This document shows positions 49,496-60,678 of a stretch of 64,000 nt of DNA, piece after piece. The notes beneath the pieces are model-generated. The model was not told the DNA's origin. It was given only the letters and a program-made list of their open reading frames with translations, and ran no database searches. Made by a program: the position numbers and the translations under genes. This DNA comes from Lanius collurio (taxonomy: Eukaryota; Chordata; Aves; Passeriformes; Laniidae). The stretch spans positions 5,910,712 through 5,974,711 of the forward strand of contig JACBWW010000048.1 in assembly GCA_020086605.1 (NCBI GenBank), in the 5' to 3' direction. Numbering within the stretch: position 1 is the first letter of the stretch; the number at the start of each line of letters is the position of its first letter.

Positions 49496-49680
49496 AAAAA
49501 AAAAAAAAAAAAAAAAAAACCCAAACAAAATATCCCTACACAACAACCAACCAATCAACCAGACAAAAACAATGAAAGAAAACAAAACACACCAAAGAAT
49601 CAAACAAAAAACCACACACACACACACACAAAATAACCAAACAAACAAAAAAACAGCAAACCAACAAAAAACTTATTCAG
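49496..49680. repeat. Poly-A (24) followed by A/C-rich low-complexity tract
   Basis: Twenty-four consecutive A residues (49496-49519) precede about 160 bases built almost only of A and C with some T, including a short (CA)n run near 49613-49630. It is the mirror composition of the T/G tracts elsewhere in the window and encodes an artificial K/N/T/Q-rich frame. Confidence 0.92.
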
Positions 49681-49914
49681 CAAATTAGAGAGAACATCTT
49701 TCATTTCATGCTTAAAACATCATACATAATTATGTACAGTTACTTTAAAAGAGGTTTATCAGATTCACAGTTATCATACTGTAGACACACACATTCCAGA
49801 AATAGTCTAGGCTTCCTTTATAGTTGTTCCAGGGAAGTGGTCAGTGTAGGAAGAATGGGCCTCTGACATATTTTAGATGTCTTTTTTACAATAGGAGGAA
49901 TAACTCAAGCTGGA

Positions 49915-50702
49915 TGGGAGTGTTGATCTCAAGGGTAGGAAGGCTCTGCAGAGGGGAATCTGGAAAGACTCGATCAATGGGACAAGGACAACTTCATGAG
50001 ATTCAACAGGGTCAAGTACCAGGCCGGTACTCGGGTCAAAACAACCCCTTGCAGCTCCACAGGCTGGAGACAAACTGGTTTAAGAGCTGTTCAGCAGAAA
50101 GGGACTTGGGGATGCTGGTTGACAGCCAGTTGAATATGAGCCAGCAGTGTGCCCAAAAAGGCATCTTGGCCTGCATCAAGAAGAGTGTGGCCAGTAGGAC
50201 TATGGAAGTGATCTCGCCCCTGTATTTGGCACTGGTGAGGCCTGCCTTAAGTGCTGTGTTCAGTTCTGGGCCCCTCCCTTTAAAAAGGGCCTTGAGGTGC
50301 TGGAGTATGTCCAGAGAAGGGCAACAAAGATTTTGAAAGCAACCTTAGAAAATACTTTTTATGAGGAATGGCTGAAGGAGCTGGGTTTGTTTAGTCTCAG
50401 GAAGAGGAGGCTCAGGGGGAACCCATTGGTCTCTATAACTACCTGACAGGAGGGTGTAGTGAGGTCTCTCCTGCTGCGTCTGCAGTGGGAGGACTAGAGG
50501 AAATTGCCTTAAGCTGAGACAGGGGAAATTTAGATTAGATAGTAGAAAAAAAAATATTTTCACTTTAGGGTGGTCAGGAATTTGAATAGGTTGCCCAGGG
50601 AGGTGATATGGTTTAGTAAAGTTCAAGATGGTAGTGCTGGGTTGATGGTTGGGCTTGGTGATCTTAAAGGTCTCTTCCAACCTTGATGATTCTATGATTC
50701 TT
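49915..50702 (+). mobile_element. CR1 LINE 3' portion, best preserved copy
   Basis: The plus-strand translation of 49824-50336 (170 codons, the longest frame in the window) carries CR1 reverse transcriptase C-terminal features: NNPLQLHRLE, AERDLGMLVDSQLNMSQQCA, and [10 protein letters not shown], the counterpart of LYxALVRPHLEYC. Downstream nucleotide sequence continues with ctggagtatgtccagagaag, ggctgaaggagctgggtttg, gtctcaggaagaggaggctc, gttgcccagggaggtgatat, and a classical terminus tctcttccaaccttgatgat with tctatgattctt at the end. Frameshifts and missing residues (for instance the ...HLEYC box reads ALSAVF) show it is inactive. 5'-truncated, about 0.8 kb. Confidence 0.95.
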
Positions 50703-51294
50703 CAATTTCTGAATTTTCTCAAAATTTTCAAATCTTTCCAAACTCTTTGGTGTAGATATAGTAATTCAGCAACCTCTCACCTTAAACTGCAAAGTGAAGC
50801 TACATGATGTCCCCAGGCAGAACAGAGAATTTGCTGTGGCCACTTTCTGCAATAACATTACTCATATACTGTTCATTCTATTTTGCTTTCATTCTTCAAT
50901 GACTCTAAATCTGCTGCCATTACATTGTTTTAAGGGTGTCTGTTACCATAGTGATACACGTGTGCCTAGCTGTCTCTTCTCCTATCAGTTAAGCCCCAGT
51001 TTGTAATACAGACATTGAAAAACTCTCTGCTTAAAATGCTTCCAAATTTTCCCTGCATTACATTAAAACCTTGGTTCAGGTGATAGCTTACTGATCTTTG
51101 ACTTTCCTATTCCTTGGGTAATTTGTCTGAGTTTTTACTAGGCAATTGTTTTACTTGAAGAGTTAGTCTATAATATCAATGATGTTACCCAGCCCTTCTT
51201 GCAGTGCCGTCAATTCTAGCCATTCATTATGTCTGCAGCTCTTTTAATACCCCTCAGATCATTTTGCATCCACGATAGATGCAGAACATGGGGA
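50703..51294. other. Unique sequence between two CR1 copies
   Basis: Nothing is recognised. Short frames have no domain features. Confidence 0.5.
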
Positions 51295-51597
51295 AAAAGA
51301 TCATTTACAAGAGTGTGTAGTGATGGGACAAGAGGAAATGGGTTTAAACTAAAAGAGAGTAGATTTACATTCAATATTATGAAGGAATTCTTAATTGTGA
51401 GCGTGCTAAGGCAGTGGAAGAGCTTGCCCAGAGAAGTTACAGATATCCCATCCCTGGAAGTGTTTCAGACTAAGCTGGATGGAACTCTGAGCAACCTAAT
51501 CCAGTAAAAAGTGTCACTGCCCACAGATGAGGGTTTGGAACTAAATGATCTTTAAGGTCCCCTCCAACCCAAACTATTCTATTATTCTATTCTAAAA
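51295..51597 (+). mobile_element. CR1 LINE 3' end
   Basis: The frame ending at 51507 includes SDGTRGNGFKLKESRFTFNI, then the block RQWKSLPREV and PSLEVFQTKLDGTL. These match the conserved C-terminus of CR1 ORF2 (DRTRGNGLK..., W-x-x-LPREV-x-x-x-PSLEVF-x-x-x-LD). The 3' UTR follows and ends with tttaaggtcccctccaaccc and three ctattctatt-type repeats, the CR1 tail. The coding tail is unusually intact, but only about 75 codons remain. Confidence 0.95.
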
Positions 51598-54500
51598 TGC
51601 AGGAAAACTCAGCTGTTGTAGTGTTAATACATAGGGGTCAAAATGGGTCATAAAATAACACAAACTCTATCCAAGACTATATAATCTTATGAAGGTGTTT
51701 TACTTGTTTATAATTATATCATTTCATATATATGCAATTACCCCTCCAAGAAAAAGAGATCTGCAAGTTTAAATAAAAAAGGAATAGTTAAGTTTAGACT
51801 AATAGAGAACACTTTTGAAAAATAAAATAACCTTTATTAAGGGTAAGAAATATCTAGAAGAAAAATGTCTAATATATAGGATTTTTTTATACTAAAAATT
51901 TAAAAAATAATAAAAATAAAAAACTTATTAGCCTGTTCTGTATCCTAGTGTTATCCTAGATCTCTATTTCCTTAATAACAATATATATTCTTTTTTTTAT
52001 CGACATACAAGTTTTTTATAGATTCAGATATTATTAATCACTATTAGACTAATTCAGAATTAATAACTTGGAATATAAGACAGAAACTACAGTCCTACTT
52101 ATATGAGATAACTGAATCCAAGCAAAAAAAAAAAAAAGAATGCAACATGAACTCAGTCAACAATGGATACAAGATAATCACATTTTCTTACTTAAAATGT
52201 ACCTCTGAACAAACTAAAATACTCTTGAAAATTGTGTAAGCTTTGGTCTGATAAAAGTGTTAGTATCTGAAATTGTATGATATATGCAGAGGAGGCATAG
52301 CATTTCATTTGGCAAGCTGGATCTAGATCTTTGGCAGATGTTAGTAAATTCTTCTCTACTTTTAATCTTCAATAAAAGAAGGAAAAGTTAAATTTAATCT
52401 TATAATTGAAAATGTAACTATACATGCACCCTTACCCAAAAAATGGCATAAATGTAGATGTTCTGATTAGAGGCGACAACAAAAATAGACAAACATGTTT
52501 AACAGGCAGAAAACTTGGAGAATAAGTTGAGAAAAATACAATTATGAAAACAACATAAAAATTATCCATGTAAATAAACTTCTTAATCTCAGGAATGACT
52601 TGAACTAAGTTTACTTGTTTCTTGTCACATGGTGAAGAACACACTACAACACCAACTATACTCAAGAATAGAATAGCATATAAAGACACTTATAACATGC
52701 TACTCTTAAATTATATTTCAAAGAAAGTGATCATTTTTACAGAGCTTGATTAGGCAACTGCACAAGTGAAAATGAAAATAAATTCATTCAAGTAATATGT
52801 TATAAAAGAATAACGGAGAAAAGATTTTCATAGGTGTTCTTTAAATGGATGAAAAAGTTGAGGCAGAAATAATGTAACATTCATTTAAAAATGACATGCA
52901 GTCTGGACATCAAAGCCATTTATTTGGCACATATTCACAACGTAGATTTAAACTTAAGCATCTGAACTGGAACTACATGTCGGCATTGATAAAACCCAAA
53001 GGTTTATTTCAAAAACCTCATTTTACTCTGTACCCACATAAACTCAAGGAAATAATTGTTTTGAACCAGGTTTAAGATGTCTTTTACAATACTTTGTAGG
53101 TTATGGCTAAAGATGTAGATTCTACTTCAGGGATAAGAATGAGAACAACTAGGTCTAAATATATCTAATGTATTTAATTATAACATTAAAGATCCACCTC
53201 TAGGCTGTTCCTTTTGGTCTCCTTTGCAGTAATTGGAATATAAATAATACTTTGTAAATCACATGTTTTGGGTGCCTTTTTTGGTCCATGGACAAAGGGA
53301 AATGTGGATGATTACTTAAGATGATATCTGCATTATGACTAGAGAGAGGTAAGAATAGTATTTAAAAATTAATAGGTTTGATGCTTGTAATGAGAAAATG
53401 TATAGATACTCACTTTTGTTCCACATAAGGGTAAATGTTCTTCATTTCAGAATGTTTAGATGAAATTTCAGTGTAAAGACACATTGACAGAAAGCCACAT
53501 AACTATTTCCAGTGGTGATTTTTCATGCCAGGTGTACTACCCTTTAAAAAATGGAAAAACAAGATTAATTTCTCAGTAGTTCAGAAGTTAACATTGTCAC
53601 AGTTTACATTCAACATTATGAAGAACAGCAGACCTAGGATATTTGTGTTTACTTTGTCACTAAGTCAGAATAATATTTAATTAGATTCTTATCCAGTAGT
53701 CTTTTCTGTATCTCTGCATTGTCCTACAAAACTTGTAAAAAAAAAGAGGGAAAAAAAAGAGTCACCTTGCTTCATGAAGTGTCCTCTTTGATGCTATCAG
53801 TCACTGTATTGTGCTAAGCAAGATGATTTTATGAGCTGGAGAAAACCCATGGCTCATAAACTCAGCAGAGGTGAGTGAGTTATGATAGTCGTTCAAATAC
53901 GCTAATGAAATTCCTAAAACATCGGTATGGTACATTAGTCTTCCTAACATTTAGCTTTATTAAGCACACAGATCAATGGGAAGCTGTCTTGTATGCCAAT
54001 TGTTTAGCTTCTTTAAAATCCATAAATTTTTAAACTGCTTTTCTCCCTGCAGCTGAAGAGAAACTTCCGTGGTCAAATTTTATACTTTGGATGAATCTAA
54101 GGATTTTTTTGGTGTGCATGGGAGCTAAACCCAATCTGTCAATTCTAAGAAGTTGTCATTGGGAATACATTTGTTCACTAATGCTAGTCCTAACATCCTC
54201 ATATAATGTTTATCTACAGCTTTTGACTTCCATTAAATTTGCAAGTGCTCATGTGTTCCAGAATCAGTTTTGGAACTACTTACACATATTTCTCATTTCT
54301 ACCCTTGTGAAAGTGGAATATGATGTCATGGCACATATTGCCAAGGTACTGAGACTTTTGTGATGAAAAAGTAGCAAAAAATTTTTCATAGATAGAAGAA
54401 TTATGATTTTTGAGAGAGATTTGAAACAAATCTTCAGAAAAAAAAGCTCAAGAAATTAATCATATTGTAAATAAAATAAACCTCATTTCTATTCTGAAAG

Positions 54501-55499
54501 CATCAAATGACAATTTTAAATATGAGTAGTCTTTGTCATGGAAATATGTTTATGTGGAATACTTATTGATTGCATCAATAAAGAACAATCAGGAGATTGT
54601 ATAATGCTTTGTATTTGAATGTGAAGAAATTGGTTGTAAGAAGGAGTTAAGTAATTTTGTCCATCAGGGAACAAATTAGTTACTCAATAATGAAGAAAGT
54701 GCTCACTCTGTGTACTAGCTGTAAATAATACACCATGCTGTTTTGCATTTTGCAATAAAAAATATGCTTCTTAATTTGGTACTTATGAACCTTTTTTTTT
54801 TAATTGCTTAGTTCATTTTGATTATTTATTCTGAGTAGAATAAAACCAACAATAGCAGCAACAAGAAAAACTCATAGGAGAGAGCAAATTGCTGTTTCCT
54901 GAGTTATATATGAAGAGCATGTAAAAATTCTCCACTTCAGATGCCTACATCCTCTAATTTAAATTTGTATTAACTGTTCTTAAATGAAGAATACTAAATA
55001 TTTTAGTAAAATTCTGGAATTATACAAGATCAGTGGATTAAAAAATGACCAAGTGACAAACCTGGAACAGTTGCCAGTGGTGGGAAATTGTTTCATTATG
55101 TTTGTGGGGTTTTTTGGGGTTTTGTTTGTTTGTTGGTTTTGTTTTGTTTTGTTGTTTTGGGTTTTTTTCTTTTAATAATTCAATAGATAAAACAAAGACT
55201 TATGGATCATAAAAAGTGCTAATTATAGTAATGATAAAAAGTAGACAGAAACAGAAGAGTAAGAAAAATTAGTTTGGATCACTAGGTAATTTTGAGGTAA
55301 AGGATCACACTAATAAAAGTGCTGAAATTCAAAGAAATATATTCAGTTAGAATAAGTAGACAAATTTAGAAAGCAATGATTCTGAAAAAAAAATATAAAG
55401 ACTATTGCAATTTGCTGAGACTATCTGTTGCATTGTTGGTGGAAAAGAATACTGAAAGACATAAAAAGGAGGATCAGATCATAGGACTAAAAGGGGTGA
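51598..55499. other. Unique AT-rich sequence
   Basis: No gene or repeat family is recognised in 3.9 kb apart from the T/G tract at 55100. A 90-codon frame at 54091-54363 and an 85-codon reverse frame at 52432-52689 have hydrophobic stretches but no identifiable domain or start context. Confidence 0.5.
55100..55173 (+). repeat. T/G-only low-complexity tract
   Basis: gtggggttttttggggtttt followed by (TTTG)n and (TTTTG)n units and a final tgggttttttt. It has the same composition as the tracts at 37.9 and 47.7 kb. Confidence 0.9.
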
Positions 55500-55621
55500 A
55501 GTTATCTCTGCTCAGCTCAGTGAGACCAATGTACAAAGTTAGTGTCTGTATTTCTAAAAGACTTAAAATTGTAAAAGCTACAGAAAAGAGATATTTCCCA
55601 GAGCTGTAAAAAATAGCTTAT

Positions 55622-55677
55622 GGTGGAAGATTTAGAGCATAGTCTGTTTGGTGGAAGATTTAGAGCATAGCTTGTTT
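55622..55677 (+). repeat. 28-bp direct duplication
   Basis: ggtggaagatttagagcata occurs at 55622 and again at 55650, with the following tctgttt/cttgttt almost unchanged: two tandem 28-base units that differ by about two bases. They lie at the upstream edge of the old CR1. Confidence 0.9.
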
Positions 55678-56110
55678 GGTTGATCAAAAAGATTAAGTGA
55701 TTTGATTGCATTCATAAGTACTTATATGGGGGCAAAGTGCCCATTGCTAATGGGCTTCAATCTGGCAGAAAAAGGCCTATCAAGGACCTATTCCTGGAAG
55801 CTGAAGCCAGATAAATTCCAATTAGAATTTAGGCACATCTTTTTAGCTGCAAGGGCAATTAATCACTATAACAAGTTACCAAGGGGTGAAGTAGATTTCT
55901 CTGTCTGTGGACAGCTTTAAATAAAGAATGGTTGCCTTTCTAGGAGATATACTTCAGCCAAACACAAGTTATAGTCTACTCAAATAAAAGTTATTGAGCT
56001 CAGAAGAGCTCAATAAAACTGGGTAAAGTTTAGAGTTTTGTAATTGGAAAAGATAAGGATTGATGATCTAATGATGCTGTTTGACCTTACTCTGTAAGAT
56101 TTTGTGGTGG
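55670..56110 (+). mobile_element. Ancient CR1-L/X-type LINE 3' end
   Basis: In order: atcaaaaagattaagtgatt, tgattgcattcataagtact, gggcttcaatctggcagaaa, aaggcctatcaaggacctat, ctggaagctgaagccagata, ttaatcactataacaagtta, ccaaggggtgaagtagattt, cagctttaaataaagaatgg and ttctaggagatatacttcag, ending near gatgatctaatgatgctgtt. This is the 3' portion of the old amniote-wide CR1 type (the one also frequent in turtles and crocodilians), not of the younger avian subfamilies. A 72-codon frame at 55702-55920 preserves its C-terminal ARAINHYNKLPRGEVDF. Indels indicate great age. Confidence 0.85.
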
Positions 56111-56816
56111 ATCTCCTTAGTCACTTCTGTGCCTCTAGCAATTTGTTTACGCATAAAAATTTTGGGCCAGAAAGCACAATATAGTACAAGAAAACCTACA
56201 TTTTTGTCTTGTTTTGTATTTGAAGAACAGGTATGGCATTAACTAATACAGAACTTTATTGGTTTCACTGAAGTCAATAAAAAGCGATAAAGTTAATATT
56301 TTACAATTGTTTCCAAATATATATGTATTTCAAATATATGAATAGCCTAAACCTATATTAATTTTTGCAGATCCAAATACAGTTCAAGTTTTGAAAAAAA
56401 AAAAAAAAAAAAATAGAAGACTGTAGAAGACGGTAGAGCTCAAAGCATCATGGGGATATCCACAATTAACTATACCAAAAATAAATAGCATCAGTTTGAA
56501 GTCAGTGAAGTCAATAGAACAGATCACAGTTAAGTATGTGTACAAATCTTTGAAGAACCAGTGTTTTAGTTTTATCACTGTAATGATTCAACATTACATG
56601 TCATCACATGACTTTGAATACACGTGGGAAATAGGCCTACAGAATAAAATAATGTAATATTTAAACTCCCACTAAAATATATTTTTAATGAGATGGAGGC
56701 TAAGTAGAATATAGGTGCGGGCATCAGATATCTGGGGACAGGGACAGAGAGGGTGTGATTGACAGTGTTGTGGGTGATCTCAAGACTGATCTCACTGTAG
56801 TATTGCTGGAAAAGAG
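56111..56816. other. Unique sequence with poly-A
   Basis: No gene is recognised. A poly-A of about 19 occupies 56395-56413. Sequence from 56715 is locally GC-richer and leads into the LTR. Confidence 0.5.
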
Positions 56817-56822
56817 GCTGTT

Positions 56823-57070
56823 TGTTGTAGTGCAGGGAATCCTTACAACAATATATAAGACAGCGATGGACTTGGAAGGAAAGATGAAGCAGTATTTTTG
56901 TAGATGTTCAGAGATGATTTTATTCCTCCAGCCGCATGGCTGGAGTTCCCAAGCAGACTCTCTTCCTGGCACCCTGCTCTTTCCCCCCAGCCCCCAGGCA
57001 CCCAAACCACCCAATCAGGAACAGGTATGGGGCACATACCTGGGAGCAGGGACAGGGACGCACCTCCACA
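56823..57070 (-). mobile_element. Solo LTR, reverse orientation, 248 bp
   Basis: On the minus strand the element starts TGTGGAGGTGCGTCC at 57070 and ends gcactacaaca at 56823. The flanks gctgtt (56817-56822) and gctggt (57071-57076) match at five of six bases, an aged 6-bp target duplication. It contains tcctgattgggtggtttggg, ccagccatgcggctgga, an AATAAAA signal and the tttccttccaagtccatcgc segment shared with the LTRs at 11.7 and 58.5 kb. Compared with the 58.5-kb copy it lacks about 45 bases near the start of U3. Confidence 0.9.
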
Positions 57071-57359
57071 GCTGGTGGTCCAAGCAGTGGCTAAAATGGT
57101 TTCCTGGGCATTGGTCAGTGTGGTGGGGGAGACGGATGTGGATGAGGACAGTCAGGGCTGATAGTGCCTGCAGGTTCCTAACACTCAGCAATTTCACATA
57201 CATCTCCTCTGGCACCTGAAAACAGGGCACAAAAACTTCAAGTATGCCATCCATCTCCATCTCCTTTGTTATTGGATGCCCTACCTCACTGAGAAAGAGG
57301 TTAAGGTTTTTCTTGAACCTTTTTCATTGGCAATGTACTTAGAGAAACCTTGGGCTTTG
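57071..57359. other. Unassigned sequence between divergent LTRs
   Basis: Moderately GC-rich, no family recognised. Confidence 0.4.
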
Positions 57360-57698
57360 TTATTTCTTCATCTTTGTTAATTTCATCTGCATCTGAATTT
57401 TGGCTTTCCTAACTTTCCTAACTCCACACTGCACACTTGGGCAATGTCCCGTTATTTCCACTATATGTGCTTCCACCTTCTGTATACTGCATTTTTTGCA
57501 TTTGAGTTCAGTCAGGCAATTACTGTACAGACGTTGCTGGCTTTCTGCCGTATTCACTTGACCTTCTGCAACGAACAGGTTGCTTCTGCAATCTGACAAT
57601 TTTGTTTCCTCAAGATCAGTTATCTGTCCTGGGCTTCTTTGTAATTCAAAGGGCAAATTCTCATTGAATCTTTCCAAGCAGATCCTTTGACAAGACAA
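57360..57698 (-). other. Unidentified cysteine-rich open frame
   Basis: The minus-strand frame of 112 codons ends in TAA at 57360. Its first codon is TTG; the frame opens after a TGA about 20 bases upstream and has no ATG until near its end. The translation has eight cysteines (residues 3, 7, 37, 61, 67, 70, 86, 91), a C-x2-C pair in ELKCKKCSIQK, then ITGHCPSVQC and a strongly basic end (KVRKAKIQ...KLTKMKK). The residues look less AT-biased than in chance frames nearby, so it may be a decayed exon or processed pseudogene of a secreted cysteine-rich protein. I do not recognise the family and upstream sequence is broken by stops in all frames. Confidence 0.25.
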
Positions 57699-58494
57699 AA
57701 TATGCTCTCTTGAAGAATGTCACTCCAATTCTGCTACCCTTCTACTTCTCACTCCGCTCAGGGTAGATACTTTCCAACTCTCCAGCATTCACAACAGCCA
57801 AGTCTGCCATTAACCTTCACAACTCTGGCCAGCTCTGGGATCAGTAAATTCAGTGGCACACATCATCCCACTGGTTTGTTGAGCATGTAAGTCAATAAAC
57901 TGTCTTTTACATTCTTCAGAAATCATCTGGGCTGACTGTATCCAGACTCATTGCCTTTGCAGGATGTACTGAAGTGGTTATTTTTCCCCATGAATACAAG
58001 TGCCTGCAGCTGTGAGATTTCCTTTGCTGTTTGTATGAGGCTTTCTAAACAGATGCTATCCCACTGTAAATATGAAATCTGGATATTTATTTCATGTCAA
58101 CAAAAATGTGCAAATAAATGTTTGGTAAATACTAGATTTTTCTAGAGATGATATGTCACACTAAATAGTAAAAGTTGCTAAAAATTGTAGACTAATGAGA
58201 TGACAGAGGCATCAGAGAATTGTTTTTTAAAAATTTGATGCAGTCTAATTGACAATGATAACTTACCTAAAAGAATCTGAGGTTTTGTTCTAAGTGCAAA
58301 TGAAACCACAGACAATTCAAATAAGTAATTTAAAAATATTCTTTAAAGAACATACAAATAAGGAAGTTAATACCAAGAGAAAAATAATGAGCAACTGTGT
58401 GAAGATTTGCCATAACATGACACTATATTCTACACTCCTACTTTCAAATATATAATTCTTTGAGAAAAGTAAACAAACAATAAGGTCCTTAACA
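57699..58494. other. Unassigned sequence
   Basis: The part to about 58000 is of the same composition as the open frame before it and may belong to the same decayed unit; the rest is AT-rich unique DNA. Confidence 0.4.
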
Positions 58495-58500
58495 TACACC

Positions 58501-58794
58501 TGTGGAGGTGCCTCTCCCCTGAAGTCCCAGGGGGGAGGGACCCTGGAGTGTATGAGTGAGTCTGTCCCTGTCCCTGCTCCCATGTCAAGTGTGCCCCATA
58601 CCTGTTCCTGATTGGGTGGTTTGGGTGCCCAGAGCCCGGGAAGAGAGCAGGGTCCCATGACTGGAGTCTGCCTGGGAACTCCAGCCATGAGGCTGGAGGA
58701 ATAAAGCATCTCTGAACATCTAAAGAAATATCTCTTCATCTTTCCTTCCAAGTTCATCGCTGTCTTATAGTTGTAAGGATTCCCCATTACAACA
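58501..58794 (+). mobile_element. Solo LTR, 294 bp, near-exact target duplication
   Basis: The element starts TGTGGAGGTGCCTCT and ends ccccattacaaca. The flanks tacacc (58495-58500) and tacccc (58795-58800) match at five of six bases. This is the longest copy of the LTR family in the window: it carries an extra U3 segment (aagtcccaggggggagggac and following) absent at 56.8 kb. AATAAA lies at 58700-58705, followed by about 90 bases of R/U5. A reverse frame of 161 codons (58317-58802) runs through it and is a shadow, not a gene. Confidence 0.93.
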
Positions 58795-58800
58795 TACCCC

Positions 58801-60324
58801 ATCCAATAATAAAAAAAATCTGTGAAATAACTTTACTTATTTTCGTGTTCTGAAAATTATGACTAAGAGTTTTATTCCTATTTGAATGTTGTACAGAGAT
58901 GACAGTGTTTGCAACACTTATTTATTTTCCTTTGGTCTGGACTTGCTTTGCAACATCAATTAATATTGTTCATTGACTAATTTAATATTTATTGCAATGT
59001 AAGAACTAAATTTAAAAAAAAAAAAAATGGGATTTGGAAGTCTTTCGTATATAAGGGCCTATATTGCACTATAAGCACATAGAGATCTCACTTGTGATTC
59101 TCGTGGCAGGAATTATCTTTCCAGCCTTATGCAAAGGTACAAAGGAAGACACAGGCAATATGACAGACAAAATTGCCCTTGAAGGGGAGACAAAGAATAC
59201 AGGTGGCATCCTCCTTCACAGTAGTCTCAGGCTGGTTTAAAGATATAGAACTTATTCTGTATCCTTTGAGAGTCTTTTGGTAGATGCCACTGACGTGGTT
59301 TAAGAAATAAAATACATCATATATTGGCAAAGAAATATGTCAAAGTCATTTTTTATTCAAATTGTTATAAGATATTTCTAAAAACAGAAGTACAATCACT
59401 GCATTCTGAGGTCATTCCTATTTATTAAATATATTTTTAAATACTGAAAAATGCATTGTGAAGTCTTTGGGGATTTCTAAACCACTCCATCCAGTTACTA
59501 ATTTAAATACATAAACACTTAATACATATCATTAATCCTCCAAGTAAAAATGTAACTTAAATGCTGAACACGAATATAATTCTTCCTATTAGAAAAGGAT
59601 TCCAAATAGCTCATCTGCTTAAATGGATGCTTCGTAGAAACATCTTTCTCAAAACACCTTTGTAAAACTGATAAGACTATTTTGAATAATGCATTCCACT
59701 TCTAGTTCTGAAAGGAAATTTACATCAAAAGACACATATATTGTATCTTCTGATGTACTGATATGTATATACATATACTGACACATGTATATGTCAGTCC
59801 TCACATCTGGTTTAAACCATTCCCGTACTCATTTTGCAGAAAATTAATTGTTTATGTCACAGAAGAGGATACTCATGCATACATGTGCAAACACACAGAT
59901 ATCAGTGCTCTCTTAGTTGGAATGAAGGCTACATTGCAAATATTTTTTAAGTCACTTACAAAACATTTTTCATATCTTTATTTCTAAATACCTTCTATTA
60001 TTAGGATGAATTTCATTTTTTTTAATAATCTCTTGCATAGCAAATAATGAAAATTGCATCCATGCTGAAGAATATTTCCACAGCTATTAATAACTTCAGT
60101 TGAATATTGAAGATATTAGCAGTAAAATGTTCAAACACAAAAATAATTAAATTTTAAAAACTATGGAGGGTGGATGAAAAGGTAATTGTCTGCAGGATTG
60201 CTATAGTTTTAATATCACTTCACCATTACAGTAGTTTAAGTACAATACAACATTACCTCTATATCAAACTTTTTCAAGGGTGTGAGACAAAACTGTTACT
60301 GTAGCTGCTAGAAGAAGGCATGGA
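58801..60324. other. Unique AT-rich sequence
   Basis: No gene or repeat family is recognised. An A13 run lies at about 59012-59025. Confidence 0.5.
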
Positions 60325-60330
60325 AAGAAC

Positions 60331-60678
60331 TGTGAATACAAATATACTGCTAGCAAGAAAAAATCTTGCTTCTTTCTAGTCCTGTGGGAGACCTATCTCT
60401 CTCATAGAAGCCTATTAGTAAGTTCTGTAAATCTGAACACCTGTGACCTTGTAAAGCTTTATTTAGAGTACAATAGAAAAATATTTTGACAACGGATATT
60501 TTAGGATTTTAGACAATGACCCCAAAGGAGTGGCATGTCCTTTGACCAATTAGGTTATGAAGAAAAGGTCTATGATACAGGGGGGAAATAATTAAATAGA
60601 ATCAATCTTGGATCACCATTCCTGCCTTTTACGCTTCTCTCTCCTTCTCTCTGTCTACCCCTGTGGGCTACCGCCACA
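60331..60678 (+). mobile_element. Solo LTR, 348 bp, exact 6-bp target duplication
   Basis: The element begins TGTGAATACAAATATACTGC and ends ctaccgccaca, with TG...CA termini, and is bounded by AAGAAC on both sides (60325-60330 and 60679-60684), an exact target duplication. A-rich sequence aaataattaaatagaatc, a possible decayed TATA/polyadenylation region, precedes a pyrimidine-rich cttctctctccttctctctg stretch and the end. It is unrelated to the 11.7/56.8/58.5-kb family and to the 44.3-kb LTR. No internal sequence is present. The 6-bp duplication favours an ERVK-like integrase; the class is otherwise unassigned. Confidence 0.85.

Noticed and set aside
49824..50336. 170-codon plus-strand frame, the longest in the window
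   Set aside because: Its translation is CR1 reverse transcriptase C-terminal sequence with indels; it is reported as part of the CR1, not as a gene.
58317..58802. 161-codon minus-strand frame
   Set aside because: It runs antisense through the 58.5-kb LTR and AT-rich flank; a shadow frame.
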